A stretch of DNA of 64,000 nucleotides from Bradyrhizobium liaoningense (GTDB taxonomy: Bacteria > Pseudomonadota > Alphaproteobacteria > Rhizobiales > Xanthobacteraceae): contig NZ_JAFCJM010000009.1 of NCBI RefSeq assembly GCF_018130955.1, positions 124,001 through 188,000 on the forward strand. The letters are read 5' to 3'. Shown piece after piece: positions 8,662-18,705 of the stretch (positions are counted from its first letter, which is position 1; the number at the start of each line of letters is the position of its first letter). The notes below the pieces were generated by a model. The model was not told the DNA's origin. It worked only from the letters and a program-made list of their open reading frames with translations, and did no database searches. Position numbers and translations under genes: made by a program.

Positions 8662-10407
8662 GTGACCGAGCAGCGGGTTCAAAGGCGACTTGCGGCGATC
8701 TTGGCCGCTGACGTGGTCGGCTACTCCGCGTTGATGCAACGCGCTGAGGAAGCTACCTATGCCGAGTTCGAGCGGCTCAAGCGAGAATTGATCGGACCTA
8801 GTCTGTCCCGCTACGAAGGCCGGCTTATCAAGACAACGGGTGATGGCGCGCTCGCCGAGTTCGCGAGTCCCTTAGCCGCCATGAGATGTGCGGTCGAAAT
8901 CCAGGACTATCTCGCCTCTGGCGACAGCCCATTGAGGCTGCGCGTCGGGCTCAACCTTGGTGACATTATCGTTGGCCAGGACGGAGACCTCTATGGCGAC
9001 GGGATCAACATTGCTGTCCGGTTGGAGGGGACCGCCGATCCGGGCGGCATCCTGATTTCCGAGAAGGTGTACAGCGAGGTCGAGGGTAAGCTGGATGTTG
9101 CTTTCGAGGACCGGGGTGAACAGCAGCTCAAGAACATCTCCAAGCCGGTCCGCGCCTTTGCTGTACGCGCGGGAGCGCATGGCGCGCTGATCGATAGGCT
9201 AAGTGCGGCCCCGCCGCTCCCGGACAAGCCCTCCATCGCGGTCCTGCCGTTTCAGAACATGTCCGGTGATCCCGAGCAGGAGTATTTTGCCGACGGGATG
9301 GTTGAAGAGATCACCACCGCGCTCTCGCGTTTCAAGTGGTTGTTCGTGATTGCTCGCAATTCGAGCTTTACGTTCAAAGGTCATGCCGTCGATGTAAAGG
9401 AAGTCGGACGCAGGCTCGGCGTGCGCTATGTCCTTGAGGGGTCTGTGCGCAAGGCGGCGGGGAAAGTTCGCATCACCGGGCAGTTGATCGATGCGGTTAC
9501 TGGGGCGCACATTTGGGCAGAAAGGTTCGAGCGTGACCTGACGGACGTATTTGCTCTCCAGGACGAGGTGACAGTCGCCGTTGTCTCGGCCATTCAACCA
9601 AAATTGCTTCAAGCAGAAATTGGCCTGTCGGCGCGGCGGCGACCTGAGAACCTCACAGCCTATGATTTCTATCTGCGCGCCATGCAGCAGTATTACCTGA
9701 TGACCCGCGAAGGGTTGGCCGAGGCGATCAGGCTGGCGCATCGCGCTTTGGAGCTTGACCCTCGGTTCGGGCTTGTCGCTGCTCTGGCAGGTCATTGTCA
9801 CATGCGGAACGTCATTTGGGGTCATACGATCGATCCTCAATTCGACCGCAAGGAAGCGGTTCGGTTTCTTCGCTTGGCATTGAGTAGCGACGATGGCGAT
9901 TCGGAAACGTTGGCATGGGTTTCCCTGATCTCGGCGTACATGGTCGGCGATTGTGAAAGCGAGATCGAAATGGCTGACCAGGCGGTCGCGCTCAACCCAA
10001 ATTCATATCGCGCATGGCACTGCAGGGGCCAGGTCTGTAGAATTGCGGGGCTTCCGGAGGAGGCGATCCGGAGCTTTGAACGCGCCATCCGCCTGAGCCC
10101 GGTAGACCCGCGGCTACCCGTAACGTTTGTCGCGATGGGGATGGCCCTTGTTGAGCTTCGCCGCTTTGACGAGGCCATCGTCGCAGGGAATAGATGCCGA
10201 CGTCAGAACGCCTCCTATTCGACAGCTTACCGTTGTCTCGCGTCCGCTTTCGCTCATCTCGGACGCGACGCCGAGGCGCGCGAGGCGGCGGCGCTCCTGC
10301 TTCAGCTCGATCCCGCCTTTACAATATCTACGTTGCTCGCCCGGGGCGGGTACTCAAACGCGAGGCTGTTGATCGAGGGGCTTCGGAAAGCGGGGTTGCC
10401 TGAGTAG
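8662..10407 (+). CDS. Adenylate cyclase - TolB-like - TPR protein
   Basis: 581 residues. A class III cyclase domain at about 8-170 has metal Asp D17 (AADVVGYS) and D61 (TTGDGALAEF). A TolB-N-like segment at about 190-300 begins PSIAVLPFQNMSGDPEQEYF, and TPR-type repeats run from about 330 to the end (ALELDPRFG, AVALNPNS, AIRLSPVD). GTG 8662 is chosen because GGAGGG at 8652-8657 gives ideal spacing and the cyclase begins 8 residues later; the upstream in-frame extension has no family match. This architecture is a large paralogous family in Bradyrhizobiaceae. Base composition looks less GC-rich than the flanking genes, with more TTT, ATT and CAA codons, suggesting separate ancestry. Confidence 0.85.
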   Translation: MTEQRVQRRLAAILAADVVGYSALMQRAEEATYAEFERLKRELIGPSLSRYEGRLIKTTGDGALAEFASPLAAMRCAVEIQDYLASGDSPLRLRVGLNLGDIIVGQDGDLYGDGINIAVRLEGTADPGGILISEKVYSEVEGKLDVAFEDRGEQQLKNISKPVRAFAVRAGAHGALIDRLSAAPPLPDKPSIAVLPFQNMSGDPEQEYFADGMVEEITTALSRFKWLFVIARNSSFTFKGHAVDVKEVGRRLGVRYVLEGSVRKAAGKVRITGQLIDAVTGAHIWAERFERDLTDVFALQDEVTVAVVSAIQPKLLQAEIGLSARRRPENLTAYDFYLRAMQQYYLMTREGLAEAIRLAHRALELDPRFGLVAALAGHCHMRNVIWGHTIDPQFDRKEAVRFLRLALSSDDGDSETLAWVSLISAYMVGDCESEIEMADQAVALNPNSYRAWHCRGQVCRIAGLPEEAIRSFERAIRLSPVDPRLPVTFVAMGMALVELRRFDEAIVAGNRCRRQNASYSTAYRCLASAFAHLGRDAEAREAAALLLQLDPAFTISTLLARGGYSNARLLIEGLRKAGLPE

Positions 10408-10576
10408 CCGCTATCGCCTGTGCCGACGAGGTGATCGAAAGGGGCTCACACACGCTGCAATGATGGCATTATGCCCCCGATTTGCCCGACGTGTCAAGCG
10501 GATTTCGTAAAATCAGCAATCGATCGCGTCGGGAGGACCGGCTACTTTGCATGGGGTTGTTTTCGACATTTTTGTT

Positions 10577-10603
10577 GTCCGGCCCGGAAGCCCCTGGCCG
10601 GAC
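10577..10603. repeat. Hairpin between convergent genes
   Basis: An 8-bp inverted repeat (GTCCGGCC at 10577-10584, GGCCGGAC at 10596-10603) lies just beyond the stop of the minus-strand permease gene. It could end the long minus-strand operon, but on that strand it is followed by A-rich rather than T-rich sequence. It is therefore not a standard intrinsic terminator. Confidence 0.4.
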
Positions 10604-10619
10604 CCAACCCGACCGCATC

Positions 10620-11507
10620 TTAGCGCTCGCGCGGGTCGAGCGCGTCGCGCAGGCCGTCGCCGAGCAGGTTGAGCGACAACACCACCAGGAAGATCGCAAG
10701 GCCCGGCCAGATCGCCATCCATGGTGCCTGGGTGAGGAAGCGCTGTGCGGCGTTGAGCATGCTGCCCCAAGACGGCGCCGGCGGTTGCTGGCCGAGGCCG
10801 AGGAACGACAGCGCGGCTTCGGCGATGATCGCGGCCGCGATCGACAGCGTTGCCTGAACCAGCAGCGCCGGCAAAATGTTCGGCAGGATGTGGGAGAACG
10901 CGATTCGCCAGGGCGGGTTTCCGAGCGCGCGCGCCGCCTCGACATAGTCCTCGGCCTTGACGCTCAAGACCTGACCGCGGGTGAGGCGGATGAAGATCGG
11001 CGTCGCCGAGATGCCGATCGCGATCATGGCGTTGCCGAGGCTGGGCCCCAGGAATGCCGCCAGCGCAATCGCCAGGATCAGGAACGGGCAGGCTAGCATC
11101 GCATCGGTGATCCGGCTGATCAGCGCGTCGATAAAACCACCGCGATAGCCGGCAAGCAGGCCGAGCGGCACGCCGATGCCGAGCGCGATCGCGACCGAAA
11201 TGGCGCCGGCGAGCAGCGAGGCGCGCGCACCATAGATGACGCGGCTCAAAATGTCGCGGCCGAGTTCGTCGGTGCCGAACCAGTGCGCCGCCGTCGGGGC
11301 TTTTCGTACCAGGCTCCAGCTCGTCGCGATCGGCTCGTAAGGCACGATCAACGGCGCCAGCAGCGCAAGCAGGATGAAGGCCGTGAGCACCACGAGCCCC
11401 AGCACCGCGGCCTTGCGCTTGAACAGGCGGCGCCGCGCGCGGCGCGCCGGGCTCTCCAGCTCTTGGTTGTCGATGGCTGATGTGGCTGACAGCGCGGTAT
11501 CGGTCAT
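10620..11507 (-). CDS. Oligopeptide ABC transporter permease, DppC/OppC type (system A)
   Basis: A 295-residue inner-membrane permease. A charged cytoplasmic N-terminus precedes the first helix (about 32-52). The OppC-type N-domain is followed by the binding-protein-dependent permease domain with EAA loop (EAARALGNPPWRIAFSHILP). It ends DPRER, typical of this subunit. It is the last gene of the minus-strand run and starts 3 bases after the DppB-type partner stops. With that partner, a binding protein and two ATPases upstream it completes one five-part peptide importer. The substrate is inferred from the neighbouring gamma-glutamyltransferase, not from this protein. Confidence 0.92.
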   Translation of the reverse strand: MTDTALSATSAIDNQELESPARRARRRLFKRKAAVLGLVVLTAFILLALLAPLIVPYEPIATSWSLVRKAPTAAHWFGTDELGRDILSRVIYGARASLLAGAISVAIALGIGVPLGLLAGYRGGFIDALISRITDAMLACPFLILAIALAAFLGPSLGNAMIAIGISATPIFIRLTRGQVLSVKAEDYVEAARALGNPPWRIAFSHILPNILPALLVQATLSIAAAIIAEAALSFLGLGQQPPAPSWGSMLNAAQRFLTQAPWMAIWPGLAIFLVVLSLNLLGDGLRDALDPRER

Positions 11508-11510
11508 GAC

Positions 11511-12452
11511 CTACCCCCGCAGCCGTGGATTGACGAGGATATAGGCGATGTCGGCGACCAGGTTGAGCGTGATGTAGATGGTGGCCGTGACCAGCACCAC
11601 GCCCTGCACCACGGCATAGTCGCGGTTGAAGACGGCGTCCACGATCAGCTTGCCAAAACCGGGAATGGAAAAGATTTGCTCGGTCAGGACGGCGCCGGAC
11701 AGCAGCGTTCCCAATTCCAGCGCGCCCAGCGTGATGACGGGCGTCAGCGCGTTGCGCATGGCGTGCTTGAGGATGACCGTGCGTTCCAAAAGGCCTTTTG
11801 CGCGGGCGGTGCGGACGTAATCGCTCTCGAGCACCTGCAGCATCGCGCTGCGGGTATGCCGCATCAGGATCGCGGCAATCGCATTGCCGAGCACGAAGGC
11901 GGGCATGATGGTGGCAGCGATGCTCGCGCGCCAGTTCTCGGTGGGCGGCACATAGCCGGACGCCGGCAGCCAGCCGAGCTCGATCGAGAACAGGAAGATC
12001 AGCATGATGCCGAGCCAGAAGTTCGGCGTCGAGATGCCCCATAGCGCAAAGAGGTTCGCGCCCCAGTCCCAGGCCGAGCCCTTCTTCACGGCGGAGACGA
12101 TTCCGGCGGGAATGCCGATCAGGAAGGCGATCAGGATCGCCATGGAGGCAAGCTGCAGCGTCACCGGCAGTTTTTGTGCGATCAGGTCGCGCACCGCCAT
12201 CTTGTTGCGCAGCGACTCCCCGAAATCGCCGGTCAGAACACCCTTGACCCAGTAGACGTACTGCACGGGGACCGGCTGATCGAGCCGGTATTGACGGCGG
12301 ATCTGCTCGATCACCGCCGGGTCGCGTTCTTCGCCCGCCATCACCAGCGCCGGATCGCCCGGCAGCAATTGCTGGAGCGAAAAGATCAGCACCGACACGA
12401 AGAACAGCGTCGGCACGATCTGCGCAAGGCGGCGGGCGAGGAAGTTCAGCAT
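11511..12452 (-). CDS. Oligopeptide ABC transporter permease, DppB/OppB type (system A)
   Basis: 313 residues, beginning MLNFLARRLAQIVPTLFFVS, the standard DppB N-terminal helix. It has the EAA-type loop around VRTARAKGLLERTVILKHAM and the C-terminal signature VDIAYILVNPRLRG-like (here VADIAYILVNPRLRG). Six membrane segments are expected. It lies 10 bases after the binding-protein gene and 3 bases before the DppC gene, so the three are one transcript. It forms the membrane channel together with the DppC-type subunit. Confidence 0.92.
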   Translation of the reverse strand: MLNFLARRLAQIVPTLFFVSVLIFSLQQLLPGDPALVMAGEERDPAVIEQIRRQYRLDQPVPVQYVYWVKGVLTGDFGESLRNKMAVRDLIAQKLPVTLQLASMAILIAFLIGIPAGIVSAVKKGSAWDWGANLFALWGISTPNFWLGIMLIFLFSIELGWLPASGYVPPTENWRASIAATIMPAFVLGNAIAAILMRHTRSAMLQVLESDYVRTARAKGLLERTVILKHAMRNALTPVITLGALELGTLLSGAVLTEQIFSIPGFGKLIVDAVFNRDYAVVQGVVLVTATIYITLNLVADIAYILVNPRLRG

Positions 12453-12462
12453 CCGCGCGACG

Positions 12463-13974
12463 TCACTTCAGCTTCAGCCCGATGACGCGCACCAGCCCGT
12501 CCGGCATCTGCCTGTAGCCTTCGAGCTTCGTCGTATGCGCGATGATGATGCGGCGGTGGTAGAGATAGAGGATCGGTTCCTCTTCCTGGACCAGCTTCGT
12601 CAGCGTTTCGTAGATCGCCTTGCGCTTGGTGGGGTCGGTGACGAGCCGGGCCTCCTGGAGCGCCTTGTCGGCCTCCGCATTGTTCCACGCGCTATAGTTT
12701 TGCGGAGCATTGCTGTGCAGGAAGATAAACGAATTGCCGTCCGGATCGACGCGGCCGCTCCAGGCCAGCATATAGGCCTGAAAGTCGCCGGCCTCGGCCT
12801 GCTTCAATCCGGTCGCGAATTCGGTGACGCGGATCTTCATGTCGAATCCGGCCTCTGATGCCATCGACTGGATCACCTGCGCCGGCGTTTCAGTCTCGGC
12901 ACCCTTCGACACCAGGAAGTCGACGCTGACCGGCGGCGTGACGCCGGCCTCCTTCAACAGCGCCTTGGCCTTCTCCACGTTGCGGGCGCGAACCGGGAAG
13001 GCTTTTTGATAGTAGGGATGATCAGGATTGATCCACTGATTGCCGGTCTGGAATTCGCCGTTGAACACGACCTGGTTTATCGCTTCCCGGTCGATTGCGA
13101 GATCGAGCGCCTGGCGGACTTTGGCAGACTGGCTCAGCGGACCCTTGGCCTTGTCCTTGCCGATGTTGAGCGTGACGCCCTGATAGCCGAGCTCGATGGC
13201 GGTCGCGACCTTGAGCCGCGAATCCGCGCGCACATCCTTGAGGTCGGTCGCCAGCACGCGCTCGATCAGGTCAAGCCCGCCGGATTTCAGGTTGGCGAGC
13301 CGCACGGTGGCATCGACGATCGGCTGAAACACGATGCGGTCGATGAAGACATTGTCCTTGTTCCAGTAGTCGGCGAACTTTTCGAACACGATGCGGTCCT
13401 GCTGCACCCGCTCGACGAATTTGTAGGGACCGGCGCAGACCGGACGCAGGCCGAACTTGTCGCCGGCTTCCTTCGCCGCCTTCGGCGACACCATCATGCC
13501 GGCGCGGTCGGTAAGCTGTGCGAGCAGCGGTGAGAACGGCGACTTCAGCACCAGCCTGATGGTGAGGGGATCGACCACCTCGACACGTTCGACGGAGGCG
13601 AGCTCGGGCTTGCGGAACGAACCCGACAAGGTGAGGTGTCGCTCGATCGAGAACTTTGCGGCTTCCGCGTCGAACGGCTCGCCGTCGTGGAATTTCACGC
13701 CAGGCCGGAGCTTGATGACGAGGGCCTTGCCGTCGTCGTCGGTCTCGCTCGACAGCGCGAGCTGCGGCACGATGTTGAGCTTCTCATCGATGTCGAACAG
13801 CTTGTCGCAGAACGCCGAGAACACGATGCGGCCGACATAGGTGCGCGCCATGGTCGGATCGAGGATGTCGGGGTCTTCCGCCAGCCCGATGCGGAGCGTG
13901 GTCTGGGCTTGGCTGGCTGCGCCGAGTGAGAGCAACAATGCGGCGGCCGTGGCGGCCAGGCGAAATGGTTTCAT
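12463..13974 (-). CDS. Periplasmic peptide-binding protein, SBP family 5 (system A)
   Basis: 503 residues with a clear Sec signal peptide (MKPFRLAATAAALLLSLGAA, cleavage near AQA/QTTLR). The body has the family 5 layout: a domain starting LRIGLAEDPDILDPT, the conserved VKFHDGEPFDAEAAKFS segment and a C-terminal LVQEEEPILYLYHRR region. It captures peptides or related ligands in the periplasm and delivers them to the adjacent permeases. The gene sits between the second ATPase and the DppB-type gene, which is a common arrangement. Ligand identity is open; gamma-glutamyl compounds are an inference from the operon. Confidence 0.9.
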   Translation of the reverse strand: MKPFRLAATAAALLLSLGAASQAQTTLRIGLAEDPDILDPTMARTYVGRIVFSAFCDKLFDIDEKLNIVPQLALSSETDDDGKALVIKLRPGVKFHDGEPFDAEAAKFSIERHLTLSGSFRKPELASVERVEVVDPLTIRLVLKSPFSPLLAQLTDRAGMMVSPKAAKEAGDKFGLRPVCAGPYKFVERVQQDRIVFEKFADYWNKDNVFIDRIVFQPIVDATVRLANLKSGGLDLIERVLATDLKDVRADSRLKVATAIELGYQGVTLNIGKDKAKGPLSQSAKVRQALDLAIDREAINQVVFNGEFQTGNQWINPDHPYYQKAFPVRARNVEKAKALLKEAGVTPPVSVDFLVSKGAETETPAQVIQSMASEAGFDMKIRVTEFATGLKQAEAGDFQAYMLAWSGRVDPDGNSFIFLHSNAPQNYSAWNNAEADKALQEARLVTDPTKRKAIYETLTKLVQEEEPILYLYHRRIIIAHTTKLEGYRQMPDGLVRVIGLKLK

Positions 13975-13996
13975 CGGACAATCCCCTTAGCTTCGG

Positions 13997-15102
13997 CTAC
14001 ATCGTCGGTGGCGATGCATCTTGTATACCAACCCCGGAGGCATCAGCGCCTTCCGTCTTTCGGCTGAAAGCCGCGACCAATTTTGCAAGCGCGGGCGAAA
14101 ACCCGCCGCCTTTGGGCAGGATCGCGCCGGGCGGCGGGAGTTCCGCCACGCGATGGCAGGCGGTCGCGTGACCGGTGCCGTCGGCGACGAGCTGCGGCTC
14201 CTCGCGGCGGCAGCGGTCGATTACAAAGGGACAGCGGGTGTGGAAGCGGCATCCCGAGGGCGGATTAAGCGCGCTCGGCATCTCGCCCTGGAGCAGGATC
14301 GTGCTGCGCTTGGCTTGCGGCTGGGGCACGGGGATCGCCGACAGCAGCGCGCGGCTGTAGGGATGGCGCGGCGCAGCGAACAGCGCATCCGCCTCCGCAG
14401 TCTCGACGATGCGGCCGAGATTCATCACGGCGACGCGGTCGGCAATGTGCTTGACCACCGCGAGGTCGTGCGAGACGAAAATATAGGCAAGCCCGAGCCG
14501 GTCCTGGAGCTCGCGCAGCAGGTTGAGGATCTGCGAGCGTATCGAGACATCGAGCGCCGAGACCGGCTCGTCGCAGATGATCAGTTTCGGTTCGACCGCG
14601 AGCGCGCGGGCAATCGCGATGCGCTGGCGCTGGCCGCCGGAGAATTCGTGCGGGTAACGCAGTGCCAGCCGCGGTTCGAGCCCCACCAGCCGCAACAGCT
14701 CCTCGACACGCTGGCGTCGCTGGGTGGCCGGCAGCAGATCGTGCAGTGCCAGCGGTTCGGTCAGGATCTGGCCGACCGTCATGCGCGGGTTGAGTGAGGC
14801 GTAGGGATCCTGGAATATGATTTGCGCCTGACGGCGGAACGCACGTAGCGCGCTGGCATCGAGCGCAAGCAGGTCGCGGCCCTCGAAGCGGATTCTTCCG
14901 GCGTCCGGCTCGATCAGGCGCAGCACGAGGCGGCTGACGGTCGACTTGCCGCAGCCGGACTCGCCGACCAGCGCCAGCGTCTTGCCGGCTTCGAGCGAAA
15001 AGCTCACGCCATCGACCGCTTTGATATGCGCGCGCGGACGGCCAAGCAGGGAGCGTTCGGCGACGAAGTGTTTGACCAGGCCGTCGACCTCGAGCAGCGC
15101 CA

Positions 15103-15103
<1 letters not shown>
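13997..15103 (-). CDS. Peptide ABC transporter ATPase, DppF/OppF type (system A)
   Basis: 368 residues. Walker A is GESGCGKST, the signature [15 protein letters not shown], Walker [13 protein letters not shown], with the switch His in FVSHDLAVV. The C-terminal oligopeptide-transporter extension has the Cys pair region CRFHTRCPF, as in DppF/OppF. The start ATG overlaps the stop of the DppD gene as TGATG, so the two ATPases are translationally coupled. The C-terminus runs past the usual end by about 30 residues. It energises the importer encoded just downstream. Confidence 0.92.
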
Positions 15104-16088
<985 letters not shown>

Positions 16089-16092
<4 letters not shown>

Positions 16093-16799
16093 TGCTGGTT
16101 CGCGCGTGCTGCGGCGATGCGGGCGTCGATGACGCTCCGGTCGGTGATGCCAGCCGGATTCTGCCGCGTCGGCATGGATTTTTGGAAGTGGACCCAGAGC
16201 TCCTGGCTGACCTTCTCGAGCCGCTCGAGCTCGGCGAGCGGATCGGGATGGTCGTCGGCGCGCAGGTCGAGCGCCGACCACTCCTCATCGCCGTGGATCA
16301 GGAGTGCCGCCGATTGCTTGCCGCGCTTGTCGCCGCCAGCCGCTTCACCCGCGCGCATCGCCGTGAGCAGGCGGCGCGGGAAGGGCAGGCTGTCATTGGC
16401 GATATAGGTCTTCGCGGTCTCGTCGAGCACATCGGGACCCGCCAGCATGTTGCCGGCGATGGAGAAGCCGCTGCCGGCAATATGGCCGCACCAATCGATG
16501 CAGTCGCGGCCGGTGTGGGCGGCGATTGCACCGCTGGCGTCCATGATGTGGACCTGCCGGCTATCGCGGCCGTCATCGGTTGCGAGCAACGCGGCAAGAA
16601 CGTCGTGCGCGTTCAGGCCCTCGCGCAACAGCTTGACGCCATCGATGCCGTAATAGGGATTGACGAAAGCCTGCGTCGCGATGGCGCCGACGCCTGCGGC
16701 GATGAAGGGCACGCGCGCGCCGACGGCGAAGAATTTGGTCGCAACCGCGATGCCGAATTGGCCCGTCACATTGTCCTTGGCGATGATCGACCAGGTCAT
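16089..16799 (-). CDS. DUF1028 family protein (Ntn-hydrolase-like, unknown activity)
   Basis: 236 residues, no signal peptide or membrane segment. The N-terminus MTWSIIAKDNVTGQFGIAVA, then GVGAIATQAFVNPYYG, and the segment GHIAGSGFSIAGNMLAG are typical of DUF1028. The family has been suggested to have an Ntn-hydrolase-like fold, but its reaction is not known to me. The gene is 15 bases after the gamma-glutamyltransferase gene and overlaps the DppD-type ATPase gene by 4 bases. A role in cytoplasmic processing of the imported peptide is a reasonable guess. The C-terminal 40 residues are charged and helical. Confidence 0.85.
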
Positions 16800-16814
16800 G
16801 GGCGTTGTCCGTGA

Positions 16815-18617
16815 TCAGCGTCCCGCCGCGTAGCCCTGCATGCCGCGCGGATTGGCGGCGGCGCGTCGGCGCAGGCCGACACGCGAGGCCGCGGTGAGGC
16901 GGCCCTCCGACCAGTCGGGGCCGATTTCGACGATGTGGCCGCGTTCGCGCAGGTTTTCGATCGTCGTCTTGGGCACGCGGTTCTCGACCACGAGCACGCC
17001 GGGGCGCGCGGTGCGCGGCCAGAACGAGATCGGGAAATGCTCGGAGTGCCAGGCCGGCGCGTCGATCGATTCCTGGAGATTGAGATTGCAGTGGACGTGG
17101 CGCAGGAAGAACTGCGTGATCCATTGGTCCTGCTGATCGCCGCCCGGCGAACCCCAGGCCAGATACGGCTCGCCGTCGCGCAATGCCATGGTCGGCGAGA
17201 GCGTGGTGCGCGGCCGCTTGCCCGGTGCGAGCGCCCCCGGATGACCTTCATCGAGCCAGAACATCTGCGCCCGGCTGCCGAGACAGAAGCCGAGTTCCGG
17301 GATCACGGGCGAGGATTGCAGCCAGCCGCCCGACGGCGTCGACGAGACCATGTTGCCGGCCTTGTCGATGATGTCGAAATGCACGGTATCGCCGCGCACC
17401 TCGCCGAAACGGCCGACCGTCGGCTCGCCGGCGCCGAGCGCGCCGACCGCCTCGCGCTGCCCCTCGGCGCGCCGTAGCTTGACGACGCCGCCAAAACCCT
17501 CGACGGAGCCGGGACGAAAATCGAGCGACGCCTTGTCGGTGACGAGCTTGCGGCGTTCGTCGTTGTAGGCATCGGACAGTAACGTTGTGATCGGGATCTC
17601 GTTGAACTTTGGATCACCGTAAAACTTCTCGCGATCGGCAAAGGCGAGTTTTGCGCATTCGATCTGGAGATGGATGAACTCGGGCCCCGTCGGGTCGAGC
17701 CCGTCGAGCGCAAAGCCCTTCAGGAGAGCAAGCTGTTGCAGCGTCACCGGGCCCTGGCTCCAGACGCCGGCCTTGCACACGGTGTAGCGGCCATAGTCGT
17801 AGGTGAGGGGGACCTCGACGGTCGGCTGCCAGCGGGCCATGTCGTCGGCGGAGAGCACGCCGCGGTGCGGCGAGCCGGTGACGTCCATCACCTCCTGGGT
17901 ACGGCAGAACTTGTCGATGGCTTCAGCCACAAAGCCCTGCGACCAGGCTTTTCGCGCGCGCTCGATCTCGGCGTCACGGCTGTCGCCGCTGCTTTCGGCT
18001 TCCTTGAGGATGCGGGCATACGTGTCGGCGAGCGTCTTGTTGGTGAAAAGCGTGCCGGGTGTCGGCACCTTGTCGTTAGGCAGATAGACCGCTGCCGAGG
18101 TCGGCCAGTATTTCCGGAACAATTGCTCGACGGTCTGGATGGTGGCACTGGCGCGTTCGACCAGCGGGTAGCCGTCGCGCGCATATGATATCGCCGGCTC
18201 CAGTACGTCGCGCAGGCGCAGCGTGCCGTAGTCGCGGAGCAGCATCATCCAGGATTCGAAGGTGCCGGGAACGCAGGCTGCGAGCAGCCCGGTGCCGGGC
18301 ACCATGTCGAGCCCTTCGCTCCTGTAGTGCGCGATCGTGGCGCGCGCCGGTGCCGGGCCCTGGCCGCAGATCACCTCGGTGCGGCCGCGCTTGACGTCAT
18401 GCACGATGATGGGCACGTCGCCGCCGGGACCGTTCAGATGCGGCTCGACCACCTGCAACGTGAAGGCGGTCGCGACGCCGGCATCGAAGGCGTTGCCGCC
18501 TTTTTCCAGAATGCCCATGCCAACAGCGGTGGCGATCCAGTGCGTGGAGGCGACGACCCCGAACGTGCCGTCGATCTCGGGCCGGGTCGTAAAAGGATCT
18601 GGATTGATGTTGGCCAT
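16815..18617 (-). CDS. ggt: Gamma-glutamyltransferase family protein, no signal peptide
   Basis: 600 residues, the normal length for a GGT precursor. The N-terminus shows the substrate-binding part (GGNAFDAGVATAFTLQVVEP, LNGPGGD). The expected autoprocessing and catalytic Thr is T411 in GDTVHFDIIDKAGNMVS, which would leave a small subunit of about 190 residues with the oxyanion-type WGSPGGDQQ. No signal peptide is visible, unlike E. coli GGT, so the enzyme should act in the cytoplasm, as proposed for YwrD-like members. Placed between two peptide importers, it probably hydrolyses or transpeptidates imported gamma-glutamyl compounds. Substrate is inference. An 88-base gap upstream may hold its own promoter. 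Confidence 0.87.
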   Translation of the reverse strand: MANINPDPFTTRPEIDGTFGVVASTHWIATAVGMGILEKGGNAFDAGVATAFTLQVVEPHLNGPGGDVPIIVHDVKRGRTEVICGQGPAPARATIAHYRSEGLDMVPGTGLLAACVPGTFESWMMLLRDYGTLRLRDVLEPAISYARDGYPLVERASATIQTVEQLFRKYWPTSAAVYLPNDKVPTPGTLFTNKTLADTYARILKEAESSGDSRDAEIERARKAWSQGFVAEAIDKFCRTQEVMDVTGSPHRGVLSADDMARWQPTVEVPLTYDYGRYTVCKAGVWSQGPVTLQQLALLKGFALDGLDPTGPEFIHLQIECAKLAFADREKFYGDPKFNEIPITTLLSDAYNDERRKLVTDKASLDFRPGSVEGFGGVVKLRRAEGQREAVGALGAGEPTVGRFGEVRGDTVHFDIIDKAGNMVSSTPSGGWLQSSPVIPELGFCLGSRAQMFWLDEGHPGALAPGKRPRTTLSPTMALRDGEPYLAWGSPGGDQQDQWITQFFLRHVHCNLNLQESIDAPAWHSEHFPISFWPRTARPGVLVVENRVPKTTIENLRERGHIVEIGPDWSEGRLTAASRVGLRRRAAANPRGMQGYAAGR

Positions 18618-18705
18618 GTGCGTTTGCTTTTCTTATGTCGGGCGGGCGCAATTGATCACAGGCGGGGCCTGCTGCCAATTGTTCCCAAAGCATGGCTCAG
18701 GCGCG

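Noticed and set aside
10577..10603. Intrinsic terminator for the long minus-strand operon
   Set aside because: The stem is real, but on the transcript strand it is followed by A-rich sequence, so a standard Rho-independent terminator is not supported; kept only as a hairpin.
10513..12042. A 509-residue frame overlapping both DppC and DppB genes of system A
   Set aside because: It crosses two well-supported permease genes on the same strand in another frame and is rich in Arg, Ala and His with no membrane pattern.
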